Source: Peribacillus saganii
GTDB taxonomy: Bacteria; Bacillota; Bacilli; Bacillales; DSM-1321
Direction of reading: 5' to 3'
Assembly (NCBI RefSeq): GCF_003429095.1
Contig: NZ_QVTE01000035.1
Coordinates: 27,366 to 91,365, forward strand
Length of the DNA stretch: 64,000 nucleotides
Positions 41,238 to 50,443 of the stretch are shown here, in pieces (position 1 is the first letter of the stretch; each line of letters starts with the position of its first letter). The notes beneath the pieces were generated by a model. That model was not told the DNA's origin, ran no database searches, and saw nothing but the letters and a program-made list of their open reading frames with translations. Both the position numbers and the translations under genes were made by a program.

Positions 41238-42218
41238 TCATTCGGGTAAAACCTTCATCCTCTTTCTCAGCTTTTCTTCACTGAAAATCCAGCCAGTATA
41301 AGAACTGATTATCTTAAGGTTTTGGTCCAGTTTTACAACAGCGACAAATGGATAAAACCCGTTGCTGCGGTATCTTAAATCAATGAAACGGACCTCATGA
41401 TGATCTTTCACTTCTGTTATCTCCCACCGGTAAACAGGTGAGAAGGACAAGAAAGCGGACAGGTTTTTATCATGCTTCGCCGCATCAAGAATTTCACTTT
41501 CAGGGAGCGGGGTTCGGTCAAATTTGTCTAATACTGTGACATATCCATTGTATGCCATGGCAACATAGTAGCAATTTTTCGTTGTTACCGCCACCTTCCA
41601 GCGGTGATAGTTCATCGTAGGTGAGAGAACAATTTTTCTGGCACCAGGAATGTGCAATTTCACGGCTTTTTTAACTTTATAATGTTCTCTAAAACGAATT
41701 ACATAATAGGCCATTATGAATACGTAAATAATGACAAACGTGAGTGCCGGATCCGATCCGAACCCCCACAATATTAATCCTGCTACATGAATCCCAAAAA
41801 TAAAAGGATCGAACGTGTTGATTACCCCCAGTGCGACCCACCGAGGCGTAATCGGCCGAAGTGCCTGAGTCCCATACGCATTGAAAATATCAACGAACAC
41901 GTGAAGGAAAACCGCAATAAAAGTCCATATCCATAAATGGAGCAAGTTGGCTTCCGGCATAAAGGTGTAAAGCACGCCGGTGATCAAAAGCGGCCATAGC
42001 AGCACAGCTGGGATGGAATGGGTGATCCCGCGATGATTCCTTATATATACTGCGTTATTCCTTAATTTTAAAACGGTATCAATATCAGGGGCCTGGGAAC
42101 CAATAATTGTACCCAGCATGACTGCCTGGGCGGTAAATGCATTATCGGCTACAACGGGGTCTATAGTTGCGAGGCCGCCCAATGCCATACCCATGACAAA
42201 ATGAGTGCCAGTATCCAA
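41238..42218 (-). CDS. yfhP: YfhP family membrane-bound metal-dependent hydrolase
   Basis: A protein of about 326 residues: N-terminal LexA-binding/inner-membrane hydrolase (YdjM, DUF457-type) domain with four to five helices and histidines/aspartates in DTGTHFVMG, GSQAPDIDT, RNHRGITHSIPA and HVFVDIFNAYG, then a soluble beta-rich C-terminal domain. B. subtilis YfhP affects a secretion/sporulation-related operon (yfhQ region); the exact reaction is unknown. Start placed at TTG 42218, where ACCTCCTC (AGGAGGT on the coding strand) gives ideal spacing and the family begins LDTGTH; the frame extends to 42278 without such a site. Confidence 0.85.
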   Translation of the reverse strand: MDTGTHFVMGMALGGLATIDPVVADNAFTAQAVMLGTIIGSQAPDIDTVLKLRNNAVYIRNHRGITHSIPAVLLWPLLITGVLYTFMPEANLLHLWIWTFIAVFLHVFVDIFNAYGTQALRPITPRWVALGVINTFDPFIFGIHVAGLILWGFGSDPALTFVIIYVFIMAYYVIRFREHYKVKKAVKLHIPGARKIVLSPTMNYHRWKVAVTTKNCYYVAMAYNGYVTVLDKFDRTPLPESEILDAAKHDKNLSAFLSFSPVYRWEITEVKDHHEVRFIDLRYRSNGFYPFVAVVKLDQNLKIISSYTGWIFSEEKLRKRMKVLPE

Positions 42219-42459
42219 AGAGTGAAACCTCCTCTGTTCAGCCAAACTCATGAAATGCATACTATCATTGTATTTCAAGGGAATTGATTACAGTTTGATT
42301 TCTTTTTGACTCATATTACAATATAAATGGACAAGCCATTAATAATTCATATACACATCTTTACAGTTTATGAGCTTACAGATTTTTTGCTCTTATAAAA
42401 AGGAATCTTATTAGTATATTCCCAAATTAACGGAAGTTTAACATCATGGAGGACAAACA

Positions 42460-43569
42460 TTGAAGGCCGATAATTTAAAAGCACTCGAACTTATCGATGC
42501 TGCTACTTTTCAAAAAGACTTAATATCCTGGTTTGAAACAGAGCAAAGGGATCTGCCATGGAGAAAGGATCAGGACCCGTACAAGGTCTGGGTGTCTGAA
42601 ATCATGCTCCAGCAAACCCGGGTGGAAACTGTTATCCCGTTTTTCAATCGATTTATCGAGTGGTTTCCGACCCTTGAGGATTTTGCTGATGCAGAGGAAG
42701 AGAGAATTCTTAAAGCATGGGAAGGCCTAGGCTACTATTCACGAGTAAGAAATCTTCATAGTGCAGTCCAGGAGGTTCGCAGTGAATATGGAGGTCAAGT
42801 ACCTGATACGCCAGCAGAAATTTCTAAGCTTAAAGGGGTTGGCCCTTATACAGCAGGAGCAATTTTGAGCATTGCATACGGCAAACCAGAACCTGCGGTA
42901 GATGGGAATGTTATGCGGGTCCTGTCACGCATTTTAACCATTGATGCTGATATTGCTAAGCCGAGTTCACGGAAAATCTTTGAAGCTGCTGTCAGGGAAT
43001 TAATATCACATGAAAATCCTTCCTCCTTCAACCAGGCTTTAATGGAGCTCGGGGCGCTTATTTGTGTTCCGGGAAAACCGGCTTGCCTGCTTTGTCCGGT
43101 CCGTAGACATTGTCAAGCATTCGAGGAGGGACTCCAAAATGAATTGCCTGTTAAAAGCAGCAATAAAAAAATGAGGAATGTCCAAATTGTTGCGGCCATA
43201 CTAACGGATCACTCCGGAAGGTTTTTAATTAGGAAGAGGCCAAATAAAGGCCTGCTGGCTAATCTTTGGGAATTTCCCAATTTTGAATATAATTCACAGC
43301 TGGCTCCAAAAAGAGAACGATTTGAACACGATTTTCAAGAAATAACGGCTGTCCACTGCGATCTAGGGATCCATCTTACGAAGATCGACCACGTATTTTC
43401 TCATTTAACCTGGAATGTTGATGCATATGCCGGATTGATACAAACTGACATTGAAGACGAAGTATTAGCATCTAACCGACTTAAATGGGTCTCTGCTGAA
43501 GAACTTTCGGAGTATGCATTTCCGGTGTCTCACCAGAAAATCTGGAAAGCTTGGACAAAACAAGGGTGA
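42460..43569 (+). CDS. mutY: A/G-specific adenine glycosylase
   Basis: A 369-residue base-excision enzyme that removes adenine opposite 8-oxoguanine. The catalytic glutamate is in [13 protein letters not shown], the helix-hairpin-helix is [16 protein letters not shown] and the catalytic aspartate follows in [12 protein letters not shown]. The [4Fe-4S] cluster ligands are C205/C212/C215/C221-like ([17 protein letters not shown]). A C-terminal NUDIX-like domain reads 8-oxoG. TTG start with GGAGGA (42448-42453). Adjacent to yfhP as in B. subtilis. Confidence 0.95.
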   Translation: MKADNLKALELIDAATFQKDLISWFETEQRDLPWRKDQDPYKVWVSEIMLQQTRVETVIPFFNRFIEWFPTLEDFADAEEERILKAWEGLGYYSRVRNLHSAVQEVRSEYGGQVPDTPAEISKLKGVGPYTAGAILSIAYGKPEPAVDGNVMRVLSRILTIDADIAKPSSRKIFEAAVRELISHENPSSFNQALMELGALICVPGKPACLLCPVRRHCQAFEEGLQNELPVKSSNKKMRNVQIVAAILTDHSGRFLIRKRPNKGLLANLWEFPNFEYNSQLAPKRERFEHDFQEITAVHCDLGIHLTKIDHVFSHLTWNVDAYAGLIQTDIEDEVLASNRLKWVSAEELSEYAFPVSHQKIWKAWTKQG

Positions 43570-43653
43570 GGACTAGCTGAACATAGCAGTTCCTGACAAG
43601 AGATGCCTGTCTTTTCGATTTGCAGAACGGAGGAGGAAACGCTTAAGATCAAA

Positions 43654-43702
43654 GCCCTGCCAGATATGGCTCTTTTCCTGTCAGCAGGGCAGTATGGTTT
43701 TT
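43654..43702 (+). terminator. Probable terminator of mutY
   Basis: GCCCTGC (43654-43660) and GCAGGGC (43684-43690) pair, followed by AGTATGG and a seven-T run. Confidence 0.65.
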
Positions 43703-43740
43703 TTAGAAGCGGATATGAAATTTTATAAAATACAGAAAAC

Positions 43741-43804
43741 CCCTGCACACAGGACGCGTTTAACTGTAGTCGAGCCCCTTTAGTAAGGGCGCTTAAGCTT
43801 TTTC
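43741..43804 (+). repeat. Short decayed copy of the nested-hairpin repeat
   Basis: CACACAGGACGCG, TGTAGTCGAG and a right end GGGCGCTTAAGCTTTTTC are recognisable; the inner modules are lost. Confidence 0.5.
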
Positions 43805-43807
43805 TTA

Positions 43808-44032
43808 TTAATCATAGCTAGTTTCAGAACCATGAGCATAATCGGCTTCAGAGCGTTTTAAACCACCGCGGCTTTGGATTTCTTCTACTATTTCCCTGTG
43901 GATGGTCTGTCCTTCCAGGTTCAAATAAGGTACCATTTGTTGAAGGGAGTGGTGAAAATAAGCCAGCTCACTGTTTTCCCATTCCTTAATTGAAATCATT
44001 GATAACTCAGTCATATCTCGGCCAACGTACAT
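43808..44032 (-). CDS. yfhS: YfhS family small protein
   Basis: A 74-residue soluble protein: MYVGRDMTELSMISIKEWEN, SELAYFHHSLQQMVPYLNLE, then an acidic end. It matches YfhS of B. subtilis in sequence and place (between mutY and fabL). Function unknown. AGGAGAG lies just upstream of the ATG. Confidence 0.78.
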   Translation of the reverse strand: MYVGRDMTELSMISIKEWENSELAYFHHSLQQMVPYLNLEGQTIHREIVEEIQSRGGLKRSEADYAHGSETSYD

Positions 44033-44147
44033 AGAAAACTCTCCTTTGCTGTTTACTGATTATCATAGATAAATTCATTCCTTTAGTTTTATTTACATAG
44101 TTCATCCTTATGCATGAGAAACAAGAATAACTTTAGTACTTGAATTA

Positions 44148-45156
<1,009 letters not shown>

Positions 45157-45272
45157 GACAATTATCGATTCGACAAAACTTCTGCTGCATCAACAAAAAC
45201 TGTCAGAGGGTAATCATGAACAGCAAAGAATATATATGGAAGAAGTATTCTTATAAGAGGCTGGTGATTAAA

Positions 45273-45521
45273 ATGGACGAATTTGATCGGATTATTAATG
45301 AACAACTAAAAACCATGGATAAGTTATTATTTCTTCAGTCTGAAATTGAAAGATGCCAGGAAATTGAAGCACAGCTACGTGAGTTGGAGGAGAAAACCAA
45401 ATTAAAGTCGATAACGGAAGAAATCAATCTAATGAAGCGGGAGCTTATGCATATACAGAATATGTTTGAACAACAGACAGAAGAAGTTATTAAAGTATAT
45501 CAAGTAGGAGTCGGCGTATAG
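45273..45521 (+). CDS. ygaB: YgaB family protein
   Basis: An 82-residue coiled-coil protein: MDEFDRIINEQLKTMDKLLF then QSEIERCQEIEAQLRELEEK. It corresponds to YgaB of B. subtilis, of unknown function. ATG 45273 matches the family start; an upstream frame to 45216 is not conserved in type. In B. subtilis sspE lies between fabL and ygaB; no sspE is present here. Confidence 0.8.
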   Translation: MDEFDRIINEQLKTMDKLLFLQSEIERCQEIEAQLRELEEKTKLKSITEEINLMKRELMHIQNMFEQQTEEVIKVYQVGVGV

Positions 45522-45592
45522 AAGTACATCCGTGCCCAGATTGTTCACTGAGCAAATTATTTTATATAAAAAAAATAAAAAGATATTATCGG

Positions 45593-45622
45593 CCCTTGCT
45601 TTAACAAAAAGCAGGGTTTTTT
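45593..45622 (+). terminator. Intrinsic terminator after ygaB
   Basis: CCCTTGCTTT (45593-45602) and AAAGCAGGG (45608-45616) pair, followed by TTTTTT. Confidence 0.85.
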
Positions 45623-45796
45623 CCTGTACTTTGCATCTTTATGTCAGATAATTTCCGGCAAGTAGCGTCTTTTGTTTTAAATTTTTTTATAAATCGCTAT
45701 AATAAAGGAATATAGGAAAAGCTGTATCAATAAAGAATCTATTTATTATTTATCTGAAAATCAAGAATCGGCGAGAGAAAGTAGGGGAAACAAATT

Positions 45797-46327
45797 ATGG
45801 GGATTCCCACCGAAGGAGGAAAAATCCAAATCCATAGCTATAAGCATGACGGCCATATCCATCGAATCTGGGAAGAAACCACCGTTTTGAAAGGGACGCA
45901 GAATCTTCTAATCGCAGCAAATGACCGGACAATGGTGACGGAATCGGATGGACGGACATGGATTACCAGGGAGCCGGCCATTTGTTATTTTCATTCAAAG
46001 TACTGGTTTAATGTAATTGGGATGCTTCGGGAAGACGGTGTTTATTATTATTGCAACATTAGCTCTCCTTTTATCTATGATAAGGACGCTCTTAAGTACA
46101 TCGACTATGATCTCGACGTTAAGGTTTTTCCTGATATGACGTTTAATTTATTGGATGAAGATGAGTATGAGCGGCACCGGAAGGAGATGAACTATCCGGA
46201 AATCATTGATAAGATTCTTAAAGCTAATCTTGAGACTTTGATTTTTTGGATTAGACAGCGCAAAGGGCCGTTTTCTGCAGAATTTATTGACTCCTGGTAT
46301 GAACGGTATTTGACATACCGAAGATAA
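45797..46327 (+). CDS. ygaC: DUF402 nucleoside tri/diphosphate phosphatase (YgaC)
   Basis: A 176-residue protein of the DUF402 family. Beta-barrel core with [20 protein letters not shown], then [31 protein letters not shown] (described by position, residues 83-113), whose Asp/Tyr residues bind a divalent metal. A staphylococcal homologue hydrolyses nucleoside tri- and diphosphates; B. subtilis YgaC is assigned the same activity. Syntenic between ygaB and ygaD. Confidence 0.88.
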   Translation: MGIPTEGGKIQIHSYKHDGHIHRIWEETTVLKGTQNLLIAANDRTMVTESDGRTWITREPAICYFHSKYWFNVIGMLREDGVYYYCNISSPFIYDKDALKYIDYDLDVKVFPDMTFNLLDEDEYERHRKEMNYPEIIDKILKANLETLIFWIRQRKGPFSAEFIDSWYERYLTYRR

Positions 46328-46345
46328 AAATTGGATTTTGTTATG

Positions 46346-46375
46346 AGCCTGTTGAATCCCCAACAGGCTTTTTTA
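46346..46375 (+). terminator. Intrinsic terminator after ygaC
   Basis: AGCCTGTTG (46346-46354) pairs with CAACAGGCT (46361-46369), followed by TTTTTT. Confidence 0.9.
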
Positions 46376-46523
46376 AAAGCAAAGAATTTTTCTCGATGTC
46401 TGGCTTTAGTTCCAAGGAAAAAGGGAACCGGCCAGATTTTACGGATTGGCCTGTGATCTCAGGATGATAAGGGCTTGCGCTTTTTCAATGATAATTAAGA
46501 GTAACTTTTTAAACAAGAAAAGA

Positions 46524-46749
46524 TGTCTAGCTGCAGCGCTCACCCCGACGCAAAGGACAAGGAAAGCTTCGGCAGCGATGTTAGTCGGCCTCGAATATGG
46601 TGACTAAATCACTTCGGAAGGCAAAAAGCGCCTTCTGTTAGTGCTTGTCTTATGCTTGCCGGAGGCCCACAGGAGGTGGGTCAAAACGGCGTTGCCACAG
46701 GACATGGTGACCTTAGCCGTTCTTCCTCTGTCAGGGCACTGCAGCTTTT
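46524..46749 (+). repeat. Dispersed nested-hairpin repeat, copy directly before ygaD
   Basis: Begins ATGTCTAGCTGCAGCGCTC. It has CCCCGACGCAAAGGACAAGG, GCTTCGGCAGCGATGTTAG, a GAAGGC/GCCTTC hairpin (46618-46635), and a module with AACGGC/GCCGTT arms (46685-46690, 46716-46721), inner TTGCCAC/ATGGTGA, loop AGGAC and bulge CCTTA. Ends CAGGGCACTGCAGCTTTTC, five bases before the ygaD ribosome site, so it is probably part of the ygaD leader. Confidence 0.82.
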
Positions 46750-46767
46750 CAATAAAGGAGTTTTTGG

Positions 46768-48516
46768 ATGGATAGCATAAAGAGGTATATGCAATTTGTC
46801 AAGCCTTACAAATGGCAAATTGTAGGAACTATCATCATTGGACTTATTAAATTCGCCATCCCGTTATTGATCCCAGTGCTAATCAAATATGTAGTCGATG
46901 ACATTGTCGGCAACAAACTGCTTTCCAATGCAGTTAAAACTGAAAAGCTGTTTTGGATCATGGGAATTATGCTCGTGGTCTTTGTTATTGTAAGGCCGCC
47001 GATTGAATATTACCGGCAATATTTTGCCCAGTGGACCGGCAGCAAGATTTTATATGACATACGCGATCTTTTGTTTACACATATTCAAAAGCTAAGCTTT
47101 AAGTTTTATTCAAATGCAAAAGTCGGTGAAGTGATTTCAAGGGTTATTAATGACGTAGAACAGACCAAGAATTTCGTAATTACCGGCTTAATGAATTTAT
47201 GGCTTGATGTGGCGACGATTTTCATTGCTATTGCTATCATGTTTACTATGGACGTAAAATTGACTATTGTTTCGCTAATATTGTTTCCCTTTTATTCGTT
47301 TTCGGTAAAATACTTTTTTGGAAGGCTTAGAAATCTGACACGTGTCCGGTCACAGGCTCTTGCTGAGGTCCAGGGTTATTTGCATGAACGTGTACAGGGG
47401 ATGGCGGTAATAAAAAGCTTCGCAATAGAAGATTTCGAGCAGACGCAGTTCGATAAGCAAAACAAAAACTTTCTTTCTAAAGCCCTTGAGCATACAAGCT
47501 GGAATGCAAAATCATTTGCAGTTGTGAATACGATAACCGATATTGCACCGCTTCTTGTTATTGGTTATTCAGCCTATGAGGTTATACAGGGAAATTTAAC
47601 GGTTGGAACGATGATTGCTTTTATCGCTTACATTGAGCGCCTTTACGGCCCGCTGCGGAGACTTGTAAACTCCTCAACATCACTGACCCAAGCCTTTGCA
47701 TCAATGGACAGGGTTTTTGAGTTAATGGATGAAAAGTATGATATTGATGACCGTCCTGACGCTAAGGAATGCAAGAATGTAGAAGGCCGCATAACGTTTG
47801 AAAATGTTACATTTTCCTATAATGAAGAGGAAGAGCCTGTACTGAAAAATATTAATCTTGAAATCAATAAAGGCGAAACGATTGCCCTCGTGGGGATGAG
47901 CGGTGGCGGGAAATCGTCTCTCGTCAGTCTGATTCCAAGATTCTATGATGTGAATGCCGGGCGGATCATGCTTGACGGCACCGACATCCGTAACTTTAAA
48001 GTCCGAAGTCTCCGCGATAAAATCGGGATGGTACTGCAGGATAATATTCTGTTCAGTGAATCAGTTTCAGCCAATATCCTGCTTGGAAAGCCAGATGCCT
48101 CAAAGGAAGAGGTGGAGCGGGCGGCAGAGGCGGCAATTGCACAAGACTTTATTGCCCGGCTGCCTGACGGCTATGAAACTAAAGTAGGTGAGCGCGGAGT
48201 GAAGCTTTCGGGCGGCCAGAAGCAGCGTATTGCGATTGCCCGTGTATTTTTAAAAAATCCTCCAATCCTTGTTCTGGATGAGGCTACCTCGGCGCTCGAC
48301 TTGGAAAGTGAACATCTTATCCAGGAAGCCCTAGAAAAACTGGCGAAGGATCGCACAACCTTTATTGTAGCCCACCGTCTATCGACAATTACACACGCAG
48401 ACCGCATCGTTTTAATTGAACATGGTGAAATTGCTGAAATGGGGACTCATGAGGAGTTAATGAAAAAACAGGGCTACTATTATAATCTGTTCACTGTCCA
48501 GCAGCTTGAAAGCTAA
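46768..48516 (+). CDS. ygaD: ABC exporter, fused membrane and ATPase domains (YgaD)
   Basis: A 582-residue half-transporter working as a homodimer. Six-helix membrane domain at about 1-320, then the ATPase: Walker [12 protein letters not shown]-loop [11 protein letters not shown], signature [14 protein letters not shown], Walker [13 protein letters not shown] and the H-loop VAHRLSTI. MsbA/lipid- and drug-exporter type; substrate unknown. AAAGGAG before the ATG. Corresponds to YgaD by synteny. Confidence 0.92.
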   Translation: MDSIKRYMQFVKPYKWQIVGTIIIGLIKFAIPLLIPVLIKYVVDDIVGNKLLSNAVKTEKLFWIMGIMLVVFVIVRPPIEYYRQYFAQWTGSKILYDIRDLLFTHIQKLSFKFYSNAKVGEVISRVINDVEQTKNFVITGLMNLWLDVATIFIAIAIMFTMDVKLTIVSLILFPFYSFSVKYFFGRLRNLTRVRSQALAEVQGYLHERVQGMAVIKSFAIEDFEQTQFDKQNKNFLSKALEHTSWNAKSFAVVNTITDIAPLLVIGYSAYEVIQGNLTVGTMIAFIAYIERLYGPLRRLVNSSTSLTQAFASMDRVFELMDEKYDIDDRPDAKECKNVEGRITFENVTFSYNEEEEPVLKNINLEINKGETIALVGMSGGGKSSLVSLIPRFYDVNAGRIMLDGTDIRNFKVRSLRDKIGMVLQDNILFSESVSANILLGKPDASKEEVERAAEAAIAQDFIARLPDGYETKVGERGVKLSGGQKQRIAIARVFLKNPPILVLDEATSALDLESEHLIQEALEKLAKDRTTFIVAHRLSTITHADRIVLIEHGEIAEMGTHEELMKKQGYYYNLFTVQQLES

Positions 48517-48529
48517 GGATAATAAAAAA

Positions 48530-48556
48530 AACTGCCTGCGTACCGGGCAGTTTTAT
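48530..48556 (+). terminator. Terminator after ygaD
   Basis: AACTGCC (48530-48536) and GGGCAGTT (48545-48552) pair, followed by TTATT. Confidence 0.75.
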
Positions 48557-48623
48557 TGCTATTGTTTAGGACATATAGAGTTACAGAAACTTTTTTTCAC
48601 AGTAATTTGTTCCGCCTCAACAT

Positions 48624-49712
48624 CTAATACTCATCTTCCACTTGCTGTACGTGCACTTCATTCTCAGATACATGATAAGATTTAAAGCTGTTTATCAAAG
48701 TGGTTAAATGATCGAGCTGCTCGCCATATTCAATTATGGACGAAACAAGAGGCATCATATGATACAATAAGTGCTCATTGTCCATATCACATTCTCTTTG
48801 CTGTGCAAAAAATAGCGCCAGAAGTTCTTTCCGGTTGGCAGTATGATCTTCCTTTTCCATTTGGCCTTCAACAGCTTTTACTTTGCCGATAAAGTGCAGG
48901 AGTGACTGTTCGTGATAGAAAAGTAAACGATCAAGCTGAGTCTGGACTTCCATTTGGAATCTTTCAGGCATCTGGTGCAGTTCATTTTCGAACCTATGGA
49001 GTTTTCTTAAAATTTCCACTGACTGCGTTGTCACTGTAATCATTTGCCTGTAAATGACCAGCTTGCGTGATTTAGCGAGACTGGCTTTTTTAAAATACTC
49101 ACGTTCTTCTTTATACATAGAATAGGTTTGCTCAAGCTTTGAGAGACCACCCTTAATCCGGCTAATATCCTTTTTAAGCAAAGTATGTTCAGTTGCATGC
49201 CGGGAGCTGATCCGGATCCATTTCAGTGTCTGTTCCGTTACATCGGAAATAAGATGATAGAGTTTGGTTTCATATTTTGGCGGCAAAAAGACAAGATTTA
49301 CAATGAATGAAGATAATATCCCAAGCATGATTGTTAAAAATCGGATTAGGGCGAACTCCATAAAGTCACCCTGCTGGCTCTCCATTATCGCGATAACGGT
49401 AACAATGGAAAGAATGATTGTCTTTTCCAGCTTTAACTTTAAATTAATAGTTATTGCAATCACTACAGCCAATCCAATGATGAAGATGTCATTTCCGAAT
49501 AAAATAACAAAAAAAACAGCGATAATAGCGCCGATCAGATTAGCCTGTAATTGTTCAATGATCGAAAGATATGATCGGTAAATGGTTGGCTGGATAGCAA
49601 AAATAGCTGCAATACCGGCAAACACAGGGGAGGGAAAGCTGAAAAGATCAGCCAGATAAAGGGAAAGTACAATTGCAATTCCCGTTTTAAGGATGCGGGC
49701 ACCAAGTTTCAT
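48624..49712 (-). CDS. ygaE: Aromatic acid exporter family protein, FUSC-like (YgaE)
   Basis: A membrane protein of about 362 residues: six helices in the first 160 residues (KLGARILKTGIAIVLSLYLA, FAGIAAIFAIQPTIYRSY, NLIGAIIAVFFVILFG), then a long helical cytosolic domain. This is the aromatic acid exporter/FUSC architecture. Transport of aromatic acids is known for some relatives only. Start placed at 49712, where AAAGGAA precedes an ATG and the family begins MKLGAR; the frame runs to 49790. Convergent with ygaD as in B. subtilis. Confidence 0.85.
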   Translation of the reverse strand: MKLGARILKTGIAIVLSLYLADLFSFPSPVFAGIAAIFAIQPTIYRSYLSIIEQLQANLIGAIIAVFFVILFGNDIFIIGLAVVIAITINLKLKLEKTIILSIVTVIAIMESQQGDFMEFALIRFLTIMLGILSSFIVNLVFLPPKYETKLYHLISDVTEQTLKWIRISSRHATEHTLLKKDISRIKGGLSKLEQTYSMYKEEREYFKKASLAKSRKLVIYRQMITVTTQSVEILRKLHRFENELHQMPERFQMEVQTQLDRLLFYHEQSLLHFIGKVKAVEGQMEKEDHTANRKELLALFFAQQRECDMDNEHLLYHMMPLVSSIIEYGEQLDHLTTLINSFKSYHVSENEVHVQQVEDEY

Positions 49713-50004
49713 AAGTGAATAAATTCCTTTCTTGTTCTCATTTTTGCCATACAGGTAAGCAAAAAGGATAAGGAACCTTAAATGCTTCACCTATATACAA
49801 GAAGGATATATATGTAATTTAGACAAAAACAATGCATAGTAAACAATGACAATACTGTAATATACAGTGTTTATCCTGCAGATTCAAGAGATAATTTTTA
49901 GAAATTGGCGGAATTATGTTGGATTTATGAATTACTATTACAGGCCAATGGAATCCTCTGGGAAGCTAGGTGGATTCCTTGTTTGATAGAGGTTTATAAA
50001 AAGG

Positions 50005-50263
50005 TAAGAATTGTGGATAACCAATTCAGTGTGTCTATCTCCAGCTCCCAGCATCTTTTTTTTCGTAAAAAATAAAGCCCCGACGCAAAAGACGTGCTAG
50101 TGCCGACGTCCTTACAGTGCTTCACGACCTTAGCCGTTCTTCCTCTGCCAGGATGTGCTGGAGTCGATGTTTGGCACAGGAGGAGGTTGAAAAGGCCTTA
50201 TATACAAGTCTGCCACAACTTAGTCGATGTCCCGCTGTCGCTTTCGTTTTTGTTCTGCACAAC
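50005..50263 (+). repeat. Dispersed nested-hairpin repeat downstream of gltB
   Basis: Left flank AAGAATTGTGGATAACC carries an exact DnaA box (50012-50020). Then TGTCTATCTCCAGCTCCC, AATAAAGCCCCGACGCAAAA, GACGTGCTAGTGCCGACG and a decayed module ending TTAGCCGTTCTTCC. The last module has arms GTCGATG/GTCGATG-type around TTTGGCACAGG...TGCCACAACTTA with about 30 extra bases in the loop. Plus orientation although both flanking genes are on the minus strand. Confidence 0.75.
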
Positions 50264-50398
50264 AAAATTTCGTTTTTATAATTTTATTATAAGTAGCGTT
50301 TAATGCTTTAAAAGAAAAGGGCTCCTTCAAATAATCGGATAATGTACATTTAGCGGGATGGATTCATTAACTTCAGGTACTGCCTTAAGAAACGAAAA

Positions 50399-50435
50399 AG
50401 AGGATGCCCAAAAGTGTTATTTTGGGACATCCTCT
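50399..50435 (-). terminator. Terminator of gltB
   Basis: AGAGGATGCCCAAAA (50399-50413) and TTTTGGGACATCCTCT (50420-50435) pair almost fully; on the minus strand TTTTTCG follows. Confidence 0.88.
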
Positions 50436-50443
50436 CCAATACA

